A stretch of 64,000 nt of DNA from Volvox africanus (Eukaryota > Chlorophyta > Chlorophyceae > Chlamydomonadales > Volvocaceae), in contig BSDZ01000008.1 of NCBI GenBank assembly GCA_030268105.1, forward strand, positions 1,302,001-1,366,000, read 5' to 3'. Position 1 is the stretch's first letter; every line of letters starts with the position of its first letter. Shown here piece by piece: positions 29,334-62,911 of the stretch. Both the position numbers and the translations under genes were made by a program. The notes beneath the pieces were generated by a model, which saw nothing but the letters and a program-made list of their open reading frames with translations, was not told the DNA's origin and made no database searches.

Positions 29334-32300
29334 TCACGTCTCAACAATGGATAATAAAGCTGCTGCTGCGTAGAAGGCCCGATGCCGCGCCGCTACCTCT
29401 GCCACAAGGAGCCGTTCAATGTCCGAGTCCGCTGCTGGCCGACGTACCTCCGTAACGCGCGCCCCGACAGCTGCGATGCCACCCTCAACCCCACCACCGC
29501 CATCACCCTCACCCTCACCCTCACCATCACCACCATTGTCTTGATTACCGTCATCGACTGCTGATGATGACTGCGACCCGACAGCTCGATGTGCTTGTCC
29601 TGCCGACGGTTCGACCAAAGTGACCACATCTTTTCGGTTATGCAGCAAGTTGGCAACGACCAGGTGCACCCCGTATCGCTGTAGCGCCAGGCTTGCCTGC
29701 ACACACACGCGGGCACACACGGACTGCATTCTCCTCCAAGACCACCACTTTTCGTGGTCCACATAGAGGCTGCATCGTGCGCCCGGAAAAGGGTTTCCAC
29801 GGTCACGCTAAGTACGCGCATGCGCTCCAGGGAAGGAATGTAGGGCGCTTCTTAACGCCTCAGACGTGGCGCCAGCTAGCTGGACATAACGACAACGAAT
29901 TCGACACAGCCGCCGGTCCACCCACCTTATCCACCAGGATACGCTGATCGGTTTCCAGCTTGAAGCTCACGACGAAGGCCTGGGGTACCCACTCGCGAGC
30001 TAGCACCCCCAGCATCTTGGGCACCTGCGTCCCACAGAATCCAGCCAGCCAGCCATTCAGCTAGTCCGTCCGTCCGTCCGTCCGTCCGTCCGTCCGTCCG
30101 TCAGCCAGTCAGTCGGTTAGTCAGTCAGCCATTACACACACGCCAATTCAAAGTCTCTGCATCGCAGAAGACATTGAAGAGGGGGGCGCCACATAGGTTT
30201 CTGGTCGCCCCTAGGGGTTGCAGCATGCAGTGGAGATACCGGAGCCTGGAGCCCGGGTATCCCTCATTTGCTGCACAGGGTCCCGTTGCGTGCTGCAGGG
30301 TTTGCCGTCTGCAACCAACCCCCAGTGCCCACCTCAAAACAGCTCTCTCGAGTGTTGTAACCAGGCAAGATAGATAAGACTTCATAAATATACACACACA
30401 TGTCCGTACACCGTACTACGCAGCAGCAGCTACGCAGAAGTGTGGACATACGCCTTGGTTAAATTCATATGCTGTAAAATACAAAGCCGTAGACCGTACC
30501 TTTTGCAAATGCAGTATCAATGGACCTTCAGAGCTCTGTATCTTATGCTCTACCTGGGGGGTGGCACCAGCAGCAGGGCAAGGGGACGCGGTGTACCGGT
30601 GGCCGTCCCGTTATATGCCGCTATACAGAGGATATGGCATTCGGGTGGCTGCTCTTATCATGGGCGACCGGTCACCAGCTTACATGGCTAGGTTGCCAAG
30701 GGTGGGGAAATAGCAGGGAATAGCTGCAAGGCCGGCTGCCTTTGGTGTATGCTCCGGCCATGAGTTGCGCGCCCCGAGCACCGGGATGCTGCGCGGCTGT
30801 GTTTGTCCGGCCCTGGGCCCCTGGGTAGAGCTGCCGTTGCAAGCAAAGCAAAGCAAAGCAAAGCAAAGCAAAGCCTAGCCTAGCCAAGCAAAGCAAAGCC
30901 AAGCCTAGCCTAGCCAAGCAAAGCAAAGCAAAGCCTAGCCTAGCCAAGCCAAGCCTATTTATGGCCCCTCATAACGTATCGTTTGTCGTTCGTTACAGCT
31001 GTGGTGAATTATGCAACAGCTGCCCCTGCTGCTGCTGCTACCGGATGCATAAGTGCACATGGCCGCACCGCTACATCTAAAGCTGGCGCGACTCACCAGT
31101 TGATTCCAGGGGATGTAAAAGTCACTGACTGCCGCCGCCAAGTACAGCATCGCCCGCGGGCCGAGCGGCCGCAGAAGGTCAGCGATGATGCGGAGATACT
31201 GCGGAAAGGTACGTGACGAGGTGAGACCGACCGTCAAGAAGCAGTTGCGGTAGGCAAGGACAAAGGCGGGAAACGGCCGTATGAAGAAGCACTTCGAAGC
31301 TATCGGCTTCTCTTGCTCACTAAACCGCAAACCCTACGTGCTGCGATCCTCAAGCTCTCCTGATGTCTCATGTGCGCAGCGGGTGTGTACACTGGTGTAT
31401 GCTGACGCCCCTGGGGTTCCGCCACGGCTCCGGACGAGGCAGAAACCCTTCCCTCATCAATCACATTTTCAGAGGAGACATTCCCCTAAGAGACTCCGGA
31501 CGCACCGTCAGGTACTCAAATATCGTCTCGTACTTGATTGTTAGCAGCGTGCCAGCTTCCCTACACGCACGCTGTGCTCGCAGCACCTGTGCCACTGCGG
31601 CCGCGTGCTCGTGACGGATGCCCACCAGCTCCTTGGCCAAAGGATTACCCCCACCCCCAGCATCAGCATCAGCACCAGCATCAGCTTCAGCCTCACCACC
31701 ACCAGAAGCATCAGCATCAGCTGTTGGCATCATTACAAACTGGCCCGAGGCGGAGGTTAGGGGCTCCGATGTGCCAGCGGGGCTGACTGACGGCGTTGCT
31801 GACGCCAGGCAAGCGATGCGGTTCACCAACTCGGGGGGGTCGGCAGCGGGAAGCAGCCGGGCGAAGGGCTGTTGGGAGCCCGACCTTGTGAGGAAGATGA
31901 CGGCATAGCCAGCCTGTGCGTGAGAGTAGTGGAGGTTGCGCGTTAAGGATCGTTACAGTGTTAAATGATGTCAGCGTAATCGAGAGTGTGTGTGCGGTGA
32001 TATAAGATTTTTTTTGCAAAAGTAACTGAGGCCAGGTATGGGAGTAGCGTGGGTTGTGATGTCGTGTGATGTGAAGTTTTGGTGATGGTTACGGGAATTT
32101 TAGAATGTGGCTGCACTAAAAATGATGATCAAACGGGGAAAATGCCGCTATGGACGAAGCTGGTTGGGAGCTTGGCGAAAGCCGAGGTTTCTCGCGGTAT
32201 ATACTGCGCAACCATGTGAGCAACTATCAGGTTGCAGGGGATGACGGAGTGGCTTGAAGTTGAAGGGGTTATGGGGCTATTGGGGGTCGCCTTGGTGGCT

Positions 32301-32696
32301 GGGTGCAAGGACGCGCTTGCCGGACGACAGGTACCGTAAGGTCAAGGCCGTGGGAGCTGACCGTACCTCGAGAAATCGCTCCGTGGATAGAGCTCCGCGT
32401 GTACCAGCACTGAAATTGTCTATGAATCGGACGCAGCGGCGCTCAAGGGGAACGGTTGTGCCTCCTGACGTGACGACAACAACTGGCCTGCTGGTGGTTC
32501 GGCCGTCTCCTAGCAAAAATGTATCATTCCCTGAATGTCTTTGAATAAAATCTGATACGGCATCCGCAACAGCTTCCCCTGATACTGGGCTATCCGTTAG
32601 GAAAGAGGCAATGGATGCATCGTCCGTCCCGGGATCCTTGCCTTCACTTGGATGGGATCTTCCCATATTACTAAGTACAATTGATATAATGGACAA
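29334..32696 (-). CDS. PPCS: Phosphopantothenate-cysteine ligase (CoA synthesis)
   Basis: Six exons, 32696-32367, 31913-31506, 31198-31097, 30553-30500, 30024-29926 and 29696-29334, all in phase 0, give 451 residues. The enzyme joins cysteine to 4'-phosphopantothenate, the second step of CoA synthesis, using ATP or CTP. Family motifs in order: [78 protein letters not shown] and [10 protein letters not shown]. This is the stand-alone eukaryotic form with no CoaC decarboxylase domain. Low-complexity inserts (Asp/Ala/Gly-rich in exon 2, Gly/Glu-rich in exon 6) lengthen it beyond the ~300 residues of plant and animal enzymes. The start may instead be the second ATG, 10 codons in. Divergent from the coiled-coil gene. 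Confidence 0.95.
30064..30122. repeat. GTCC/GTCA tetranucleotide microsatellite
   Basis: About 10 units of CCGT, then AGTC-type units, in a PPCS intron close to the acceptor of the VPKML exon. Confidence 0.9.
30838..30958. repeat. CAAAG/CCTAG minisatellite
   Basis: Alternating blocks of CAAAG and CCTAG/CCAAG pentamers in a PPCS intron. Confidence 0.9.
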
Positions 32697-33135
32697 TTAT
32701 TGCAACGCAAAAGAGTTCTTCCTAACTCCCAAACGGTGGGACTGAGAATCAAGTCCTGCGAATTTACAAATGGATGCTGTATAACCTCTGTCTCAACCTC
32801 CTCATGCGCTTACTATTGCGGATCGGTAGTAGATGAATGCTGGCATTAAAACTTGAAGTCCAATGTTGGTTACAAACGGTTAACGACAGGTCAAAGAAAC
32901 CGATTCTCCAACGCTCCAAGCCCAAACTATTATCCTGCACACAAGCAGAAAATGTTGAATATCATAAAATATTGTTATATCGGCCGCATCAATGCCATAT
33001 GAAATTATTACAAGTATACTTGTCATAAGTTAAGTTACGCGCATTGTCATCGTAAATCATTCTAAATATAACTTATAAGGACCTTAAAATGCCTGTCATA
33101 ACACCTCTGTCCAATCCTTGACTTCGGTCGAAGTC
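32697..33135. promoter_or_regulatory. Shared divergent promoter region, PPCS and coiled-coil gene
   Basis: About 440 bp separate the ATG of the minus-strand PPCS gene from that of the plus-strand coiled-coil gene. It is AT-rich compared with the flanking exons and must hold both 5' UTRs and promoters. No TATA box or other element could be assigned with confidence. Confidence 0.5.
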
Positions 33136-55447
<22,312 letters not shown>

Positions 55448-57202
55448 GCGTCGTGGATGAGACAAAAGGAACTGAGCTCAGCGGAGGGGTAGCAGCGACC
55501 GAAGTACCTATTTGATTCCGGGACACCATCACGGTGTAGCACTTTCCGCAAGGAAGTCGGGCTTGCAAGGTGATTTGGGCTGTTGGCCGTGGTATATCAG
55601 GCGCGGGTAAGTGGGTTTTTTAGTGTTTCGTGCTCCTAAGGATATCCTCGCTCTCGCAAAATGCACTGTTTCACATGGAAAGAACCCATAGGCATGGGGA
55701 GAGGCATGTCTACCTCCCGTAATACTGTGACTAACGCTGAAATAGCGCGCCCGTCGGGCGTTTTGACGCCCTCCTATATGATATACTCCTTGCGTGCGAT
55801 CTATATGTGTGCATGCGAGCTTGCGGGAAAAACAGTTGCGTCAACCACATACCTTTGCCGCCTAGCAATTGCCTTTTCCAAGGACATAGAAGGTATATAA
55901 TAGACCGAACCACACCCATAATCACACTGATACAGCTGCAGTCCTTGGCAGCTCACCCTCCAGGAAGGGGGTGACCACATAGTTGGGTCTGACCTACGTC
56001 ATTAGTTGGAAAAGGTCAAATCGAAAACGCCATCGGGGTTCCGTCTTATATGAGGAATGTGTGTAGTGAGGGCTCTGCTACAAGGGTTGCCAGCCGAGGT
56101 GTCACGACTTTGTCACGCATGCCTTGAGTATCGCATTTGTTCTTGTTGAACGATGACCTGGTCACTGATATACTGCTGACTGGAACTTGCCCAGATACGG
56201 CCGGGGCGGCCTTAGCCTGTTGCTTAAGAGTCGCGGGACATTGACGTGGAATTAACACGGGCATCACAATGATTTAGTCGAAGGAAGGTTTAACTTCCTA
56301 GCCGAATAACTAAACTTGTTATATACCTGCTCACCGAAGTTGATCGAATGTTCATAATTTGCGACGTGTGAGGTCGACAGCAAATGTGCAGTGCATATGG
56401 ATGGCAGTGCCCACGCCACGCGGCGTGCGAGGGGCCTTGGTTAATGCCATCTCTCCCCGCATGGAACATTTGTAAACACCTGCTATAATGCAACACAGCG
56501 AGACAACGCAGGACACGCCATAGGGACGCTCTGACATATGTACATAGGGCTTCTTATTAAGCCAATTGCGGCCCCTGGCTTCCCGAACCTAACATTTGAC
56601 ATCTTCCTGGCAACCGCACGAACTTCGACTAGGGACTGACTGGTTACGCGCGAGACTGCTACCGCCGCTACTTCCAGCATCCTGATCACCATCGACACCA
56701 ACACCCCTGCCCCCACCACCAGGCCGCCATCTTAAACACAGAGAACAATATCATGAAGTTGTCAGCCGAAGACATCACCTAGAAAGCTTCACTGCGGCCT
56801 ACAGATAATTGGAGGAAGCAACCAGCTCCATCGGCTGAAAAAACGGGCCTCAGGTATCGACCACAGTGTATGGCCGGAGGTACTGCGCGGTCGCGGTATC
56901 TGCACCCCAATCAATTATGGCCAGGGTCCAAGGGCGCCTTCACCCCGAAATTAATGGTAACCCTGCAGGCGGCGCATCTCTCTGGCGCGTGCAGCCTGTA
57001 AGGTTCTTTAATCAGGTCCCCCCCCCTTTTCGCACACTAGGATGATGAGACGAAGCCTCGACACCTTACATCCCGTTATCTAGTGTGTCGCCACATGGCC
57101 CTTCGGAGCTCCATTAAGCTCCATCCCTGTCGCCCTTATCTCGCTCTCCCGCTCAATGCACGCCACCTTCCAGGTCTCCTGACAATTTGAACACTGTTTA
57201 GT
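55448..57202. other. Intergenic, convergent gene ends
   Basis: This stretch lies between the 3' end of the plus-strand coiled-coil gene and the 3' end of minus-strand IFT27. Open stretches at 55661-55900 (+) and 56046-56719 (-) show no recognisable protein and no convincing exon chain. Confidence 0.5.
57066..57070 (-). terminator. TGTAA poly(A) signal, IFT27
   Basis: TTACA on + (TGTAA on -) 133 nt beyond the IFT27 stop. Confidence 0.6.
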
Positions 57203-58776
57203 TCAGTAATTGCGGCATGCATCTTGGAATGCGGCCACTTTGTCCTCGTAGTTCCGATAGAACGTCGTCGCAATGCAGGTGAAAGGCGCCTCGTAGTCCT
57301 TCCCTGGCGGTGCCTGATGGCGGGGATATACAAGCAAACCCAGGCAAACCTCGACGCTATGAGACTAGACGAGCGACTCAGACAGTTTCGGGACCTTAGA
57401 ATGTGAGTTATTTAATAGGGGGGGACCGAGCAACCTCGGGCAGGGCCTTCAATCCCCGACTGGGTGTGGATGACTCGCGAGCGAGTCAGCGGGGGAGTTA
57501 CCACACCACGAGACGCAACAATAAAATGGTGCTGACTGGCCACGGCGGTTGCAGGACGATCCCCGAGTGCCCCACATGCAAATTGGGTTCCAAACAGGGG
57601 GCCACTCGTCCTGCATGCAGCGAATGCAGGTTTGACTTTGACTCTACACCAAATAAGTGTTACGGTAACACTCCTGTGGTGCGTTACGATAACACGTCCT
57701 GTGGTGCGTTACGATAACACGTCCTGCAGAGCATGCGTCGAGACCCTACAAACACCCTATCCCTAACCCTGTTGTATCTCTGTTGTGTCGGCCTACACAG
57801 GCCCGATCGGAAGATGACCGTCTGCGGTCCAATCTTTGGCACTACCCGTAGATACCCCAGGATACTACAATCCCTATCCTCGCAGCCCTAAAACACATTT
57901 GTGAATCCTCTCCTCTTCAGCTCGCATACCGCGGACACGTCGAAGAAATCTAGCCCGTTGTTGGTGGCCCACTCCTGCGCCATGTCCAGCCGGACCTGCT
58001 GCCGCTGGGGCGGCAGGTCCACCTTGTTGGCAACGAGCACACCGCGTAGTGGCCTCTCACGATCGGGCCTAATTGGTGCATATGTAAAAGGTAGGGGAAT
58101 TCAGGAAAGGACAGCTCGGTTTATTAAGGGTGCGGCACTCGTTACCTAGTATTGCTCCTTCCCCATGGCTCGTGTTTGTCAGTTACTGCTGATGTTGAGG
58201 CACAATCGTCCCTCCTCTGCTGGCCCACTTATACCTCCCGATGGTTTCCCAGCTGACGCCCTGCCCAGACGTACCGTGCGGACTTAAGGAGCTCATACCA
58301 AGCCTTGCAGGCTTCGAATGACTCCATGGAGCTCACATCGAAGACAAGGATGGCATAGTATACGCCATTCCAGTATTGGGATATCTGCTCTTTGTAAAGT
58401 TCATTCCCCGCCGTGTCCAACAGATATAGTTCCACCTGAACCGTTGTGTCTGGGACGACGACTGGAGCTACCACAACCTCGACACCGCTGGTCTGCACGC
58501 GTAACATGTGCCGGCACAACTTCGTTGGTCAAGGTCCCTAAGCTGCTACCAGCAACGATGATGTTTACCATAACATAGTTCTTATTGAATTTGCTTCCTT
58601 TACTTGTGAACATGGAAACGAGCGAGCTTTTCCCGATGCTGGCCTCGCCTGTGGGCAGAGCACTGTTTAGTAACTAATGGTAAGGATCAAATGAGATCAA
58701 ATAATTTCTCACCAACGACAGCTACTTTGCAACGTAAAGTCGCAGTTATGTCGATAGGCTTAACTGCCTTCACCAT
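57203..58776 (-). CDS. IFT27: Intraflagellar transport protein 27 (Rab-like GTPase)
   Basis: Five exons, 58776-58713, 58648-58569, 58492-58275, 58068-57930 and 57313-57203, join in frame to 203 residues, one fewer than I recall for the Chlamydomonas protein. IFT27 is the small GTPase of the IFT-B train; it pairs with IFT25 and is needed for ciliary assembly and BBSome-linked export. Seen: KPIDITATLRCKVAVVG start, P-loop GEASIGKSS (22-30), LLDTAGNELYKEQISQYWNG (G3 DTAG at 74-77), LVFDVSSMESFEACKAWYEL, NKVDLPPQR (G4 NKxD at 135-138), and the C-terminus ATTFYRNYEDKVAAFQDACR. As known for IFT27 there is no C-terminal prenylation cysteine motif. Near-identity to the Chlamydomonas protein is from memory. 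Confidence 0.97.
57661..57727. repeat. 25-bp tandem repeat in IFT27 intron
   Basis: About 2.6 copies of a unit containing GTTACGATAACACGTCCTGT in the last IFT27 intron. Confidence 0.85.
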
Positions 58777-58982
58777 CCTTACGAAGTTGTTATGAATGAT
58801 TCGGAAAAAGCAAATTGGATCTGCAGCAAATAATGTCATTTATCGTCCTCACTATGCTCATGGTCAAAGTAAACGGCTCCGTCGTACAAGTGCACCACCT
58901 GGTAGCTTCGGCTGCATGTGTAAATAATCACAATAATGTCCCATGGCTGACCAATACGAACAACAAAATTGCGCCTACACGC
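58777..58982 (-). promoter_or_regulatory. 206-bp ARPC1-IFT27 spacer (IFT27 promoter)
   Basis: Both genes run leftward, and the ARPC1 stop is only 206 bp before the IFT27 ATG. This short gap must hold the ARPC1 3' end and at least the core promoter and 5' UTR of IFT27. No specific element was identified. Confidence 0.6.
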
Positions 58983-61900
58983 TTACAAATAGGACGACAG
59001 GTCCCACAAAATGACTTGGCCATCGAGGCCTGCAGATGCCACGTGCCATGCCGCTTGTCGTGCACATCCCGCAACGCTGAAAGGCCGCGCGTGAAGCCCT
59101 GTGACGCAGGCCGTATGGCGGGTGATCTGCGCGCTCCCGCCTGTGGACGTCGGAAAGCGTTTTCCCGTAAGGGCAAAGAGCTCCTGTTAGTTCTCCAAAG
59201 GGTAAGTGCCAAGTTGTTTTAGAGGCAATCGGCCTAGCTCGCAGATGCGATTAGTTCCAAATAGTCGCGTTTTTAGTGCTCTTTCGCACCTGATTGTGCC
59301 TTAGGCCCGTGCGCTCCGGATCCCCCGCCGGCGATGTGCATCTGGGCGAGCTGCCGCACGAGGCTGCCCGTAGACGCGGTGCAGCACTCTTCGCCAGTGC
59401 TGCCTCCACTCGGATGTTCCCCGAGCACCCCCGCCTGACTCCACGGATCCTGGACAATGCACACAGTGGAAGTGTAATTGGAACACCAGCAGCTGACACG
59501 ACCAGGCCAGACTATTTAGACCGCTACGCCAAATCCAGCAGTAACAAAATTTCAAGAGTTCCATTCCCTTAACGATTTTTTTACAGATTTTAAATTGCCT
59601 CATAAATTGCCTTCAATAAGTGTATTGTCTTCATTCATTATAAAAATAGTTTTATCAGAAGGGAATACCGCCGCATTCCATTCCCTATCACCCCGTCGGC
59701 CGCCATCCACACCTGCAAGCTCGGGCGAGTCAACACCACCAAATGGCCCTCCCAGCCGGCGCCCACCGCCACTCGCTCCGAAACCACCTCCAAGCACTTG
59801 AGCGGTAGCTGTGCAGCTCCGGATAGCTTGACCGCGACCTGCGCCTGTGGGCAGGAGCGAAATAGCCAACAGCCACAACGACCAGCGAAATCACCATAAG
59901 CTGTACGGAATCAAGTCAATCTTAACTCCAAAACAAGACATACACATTTCGCGGCCCAGCAGCAAGCTCCGTTTCCTAACCAACCAGCCACTCTGCCTTT
60001 AAAGGTTTAAACTAAACCTTTAAACCTAAACAAGGCTAAGGGCACCCCCTCTTCCCTCTACATCCCTACTGATTCAGAAGCAGCCTTTGGCGTTTAGTTG
60101 CGCCCATACTCCTTCACGTTGCCGTCCTCTACTATTCAAGCAAATTGACACACACACGCGGAAGCTCCATGCTGGACGGCACGCTTTTATACACCTCGTA
60201 ACGAAAACAGCTTATTTATGTGCATGTGTTTTGCCACCATAATCAAACCAACACACGCGACGTACCTGTGGCCCTCGCACGTAGCCCACGACTGCGTCGT
60301 GTGCCGCATACAGCAGCGCCTCGTCCCCCTGGCTCCATGTCACTGAGTGGACCCAGCCGCAACCTTCGTGGCTAACCTAGGGTGATAGATGAAGAAAACA
60401 ACAGACCCGCGGGTCACAGAAACCCAAGGAGCTAGTCTTTTATCCACGACTGGGCGCGGAGCATCAGCATCAGAACGCTTAGTGAATGCAACGACATTTC
60501 CGCCAGATGCTGCCAGATGCCACGGCACTGGGGGAGAGCCAGCGAACGACGGGGATGAAAATAGTCACACCTGCATATGCATGCCAGCTTCGTGGCATAC
60601 CTTGCGACGTTCCAGACCATGCATACGTACCTACCCTACCCTACCCTACCCACCGCGCTCACCTCCACCAGGCAGTCTCCGAAGGATGAGTTAGGTGGAA
60701 GAGCGCCCGCGGAAGCCTCGGGCTCATATCCTGGATTCAACACAGCCACGACACACCGGAATCGCCCTTACCACCGTTGTTGTGTAAATTGGCGACGAGG
60801 TAGTGACTGCTCATGTGAGCGCATGCGTCTGTGTCTGTGTATGCCTTTGTGTGTCTGTGTGAACCTAAATATAACAAGGAAATAAGTCAGGAAAAATCCA
60901 AAACCCTTAAAAAAGCAGTCGCAGATTTACATGGTAACATGCATACGTCGTTCGCGTGCATGGACGACTAACAGCCATTTTCGGTTACCAAGGTATCCAT
61001 GCTTGAATGCAATACAGACAGCACTGATGTGACAGAAAGAGCTAAATACGGTCACGTGATGGCGCATGGGTTAGAGAAGTCAGGAACAACGAAAACAGTC
61101 TTTTGCGGATTTTACCAGATAGCCGTTATGAGCTACCCGTGTCATGAAATTTGCCATTTTCTTCGCGCCATCCTCTCCTCAATGTCACCCCCATCACATT
61201 GGCCAAGCGTTGTGACCGCAACAGAACAGAACATCATCCGCCTCCTACCTACCTCCCACCCTACCTATCTATCCACATCACGCGCTGCTTACCAGACACG
61301 TATGCGTTAAATAAGCGAACCCTTCTGTCCGTAGAACCCGTGGCCAGCAGCAACGAGTTGGGGTGCCAGGCTACCGACACGACACTGCTCTCGTGGGCCT
61401 GGTTGAAGCCACCATTGGGCAAGGTGGGAAGGAAAACAGGTGCAACACCAAGTGGACGGAGATCCCTAGAAAACATAAGCGACATCTTACGTCATCCTCA
61501 GCATCCTGCTTATCCCTCACAAATCATCGCCCACCAGGGGTCACTACCATCATTATCACTGGCATCCATGCGGGTACATCGATAACCCGCCTGCCTGCAC
61601 GTAAATTGATAACCCGCTTGCATGCACGTACATTTATAACCCGTTTGCATGCCGGAGCATGGCTCACGGGGGAGGGGAAACGTGGCGGACTGCCTTACAT
61701 TGTGTCAGCTTTGATTATGCAGTCTTCACAATACGGCGGTGCCTACACAGCTATGGCATGTTTGTGTATTGTGTGTGAAAGTATGTGTGAGCACACGCGG
61801 CATGTGCTCTCGACCACGCAGCCCTGACCTACCTTGCGGATCATTTTGCACGCCCACCATTTGCTTTCTGGATCGTAGTAACCCACTGATACCACACGGG

Positions 61901-62911
61901 CCGCACTGCCGATCGCGAACTGCAGCGATGAAGAGAGAGCACGACCTTAGTCCGTTTCAGTGCAGTCATTAAGACAGCTAAAGGAGTATCTTGGGTATTG
62001 ATTATAACAAAATGGTCATTCAGACGACTAAATTGCCGGTATTTGGCACGCGGGATCAGCATGCAAGCAATGCCAATTCCCATCTGCCCGTTTATTTTGA
62101 CGAATTGACAGTTTCCGTAGCGCCGCAGCAATTTCCCAGACTGAGACCTTTACAAACATAGGTAACGCTCATACCAGAGCCACAGCTGAGCCTTATGGGC
62201 CCCGGGCAACGAATTGCGTCTCACATTCTCCCACCTTTGCTTCGGAGGGACTCCAGCGAACGCACAGCGCTCCCTTTGTCAATCGAGTAATTACCATCTG
62301 CTTCTCCCAGCCTGATGACAGAGACTTGGTGCATGAAATGGAAGCGGGATTAGGTGCAGAAGCGGATGCGGCTCTGGCCATCCTGGTGCCATTGCGACTG
62401 GAGCTCGGGCTTGCGGTGTGCGGCCGGCAATTGCTGCATGCTTGGGAGCTCTGTAGTTCAGGGACGCTAGCTGTTGTAGATGCGGCCGTTTTTGTAGTAG
62501 TTATCGTTTTGGATCGTGTCCATACAAAGGCATTGCGGTCGTATGAGCAGGATAGGAGCTGGTCCGCTCGTGGAGCCCAATCCAGATCCGAAACCATTTG
62601 ATGATGCCCCTCAAGTACGGCTACCTATTTTAGGTTGAGCAGCGTTCCAAGCAAGGTCAGGGTTTGCTTAAGCAAAGGCGTCCTTGTAATTTAAATGCAA
62701 GCTAGGTCAGTCGAAGCCTTGACTCGGGATACATGAGTCCGAGGGGCGTCACCTTTGACCATGACAATGTCCCCAACGATGTGGTCGTGGGCTCGTAAAG
62801 GACGACGTCGTTGCCACAATGCGACACTGCAATGCTGGAGCAGTCCCCGTTCCATGCTATCGCTTGGACAGGCCCCGGTAGCCGTGTTTGATGTAGTAAG
62901 GAAGCCATCAT
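58983..62911 (-). CDS. ARPC1: Arp2/3 complex subunit 1 (ARPC1, WD40)
   Basis: Nine exons, 62911-62753, 62624-62235, 61919-61833, 61398-61293, 60730-60663, 60376-60266, 59844-59713, 59449-59290 and 59140-58983, join in frame to 456 residues. ARPC1 is the beta-propeller subunit of the Arp2/3 actin-branching complex. Seen: [127 protein letters not shown], and the closing [18 protein letters not shown]. These follow the family order. It is longer than the usual ~370 residues because of a Ser/Ala/Thr-rich insert (~60 residues) after VWTRSKT and a Gly-rich insert near the end. The stop TAA overlaps a TGTAA. Confidence 0.93.
61576..61652. repeat. 27-bp tandem repeat in ARPC1 intron
   Basis: Three degenerate copies of a unit like ATTGATAACCCGCTTGCATG, followed by CACGTAC, in the intron between 61398 and 61833. 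Confidence 0.85.

Noticed and set aside
30838..30958. CAAAG/CCTAG repeats considered as a CRISPR-like array
   Set aside because: Units are contiguous pentamers without spacers, in an intron of a eukaryotic gene.
56483..56719. Minus-strand ORF between the coiled-coil gene and IFT27
   Set aside because: It has no recognisable domain and no partner exons in phase; it is probably non-coding.
57136..57333. 65-codon minus-strand ORF
   Set aside because: It is the wrong frame over the last IFT27 exon.
60632..60655. CCCTA repeats considered as an interstitial telomere
   Set aside because: Only about four units and a 5-bp period; the Chlamydomonas-type telomere is TTTTAGGG.
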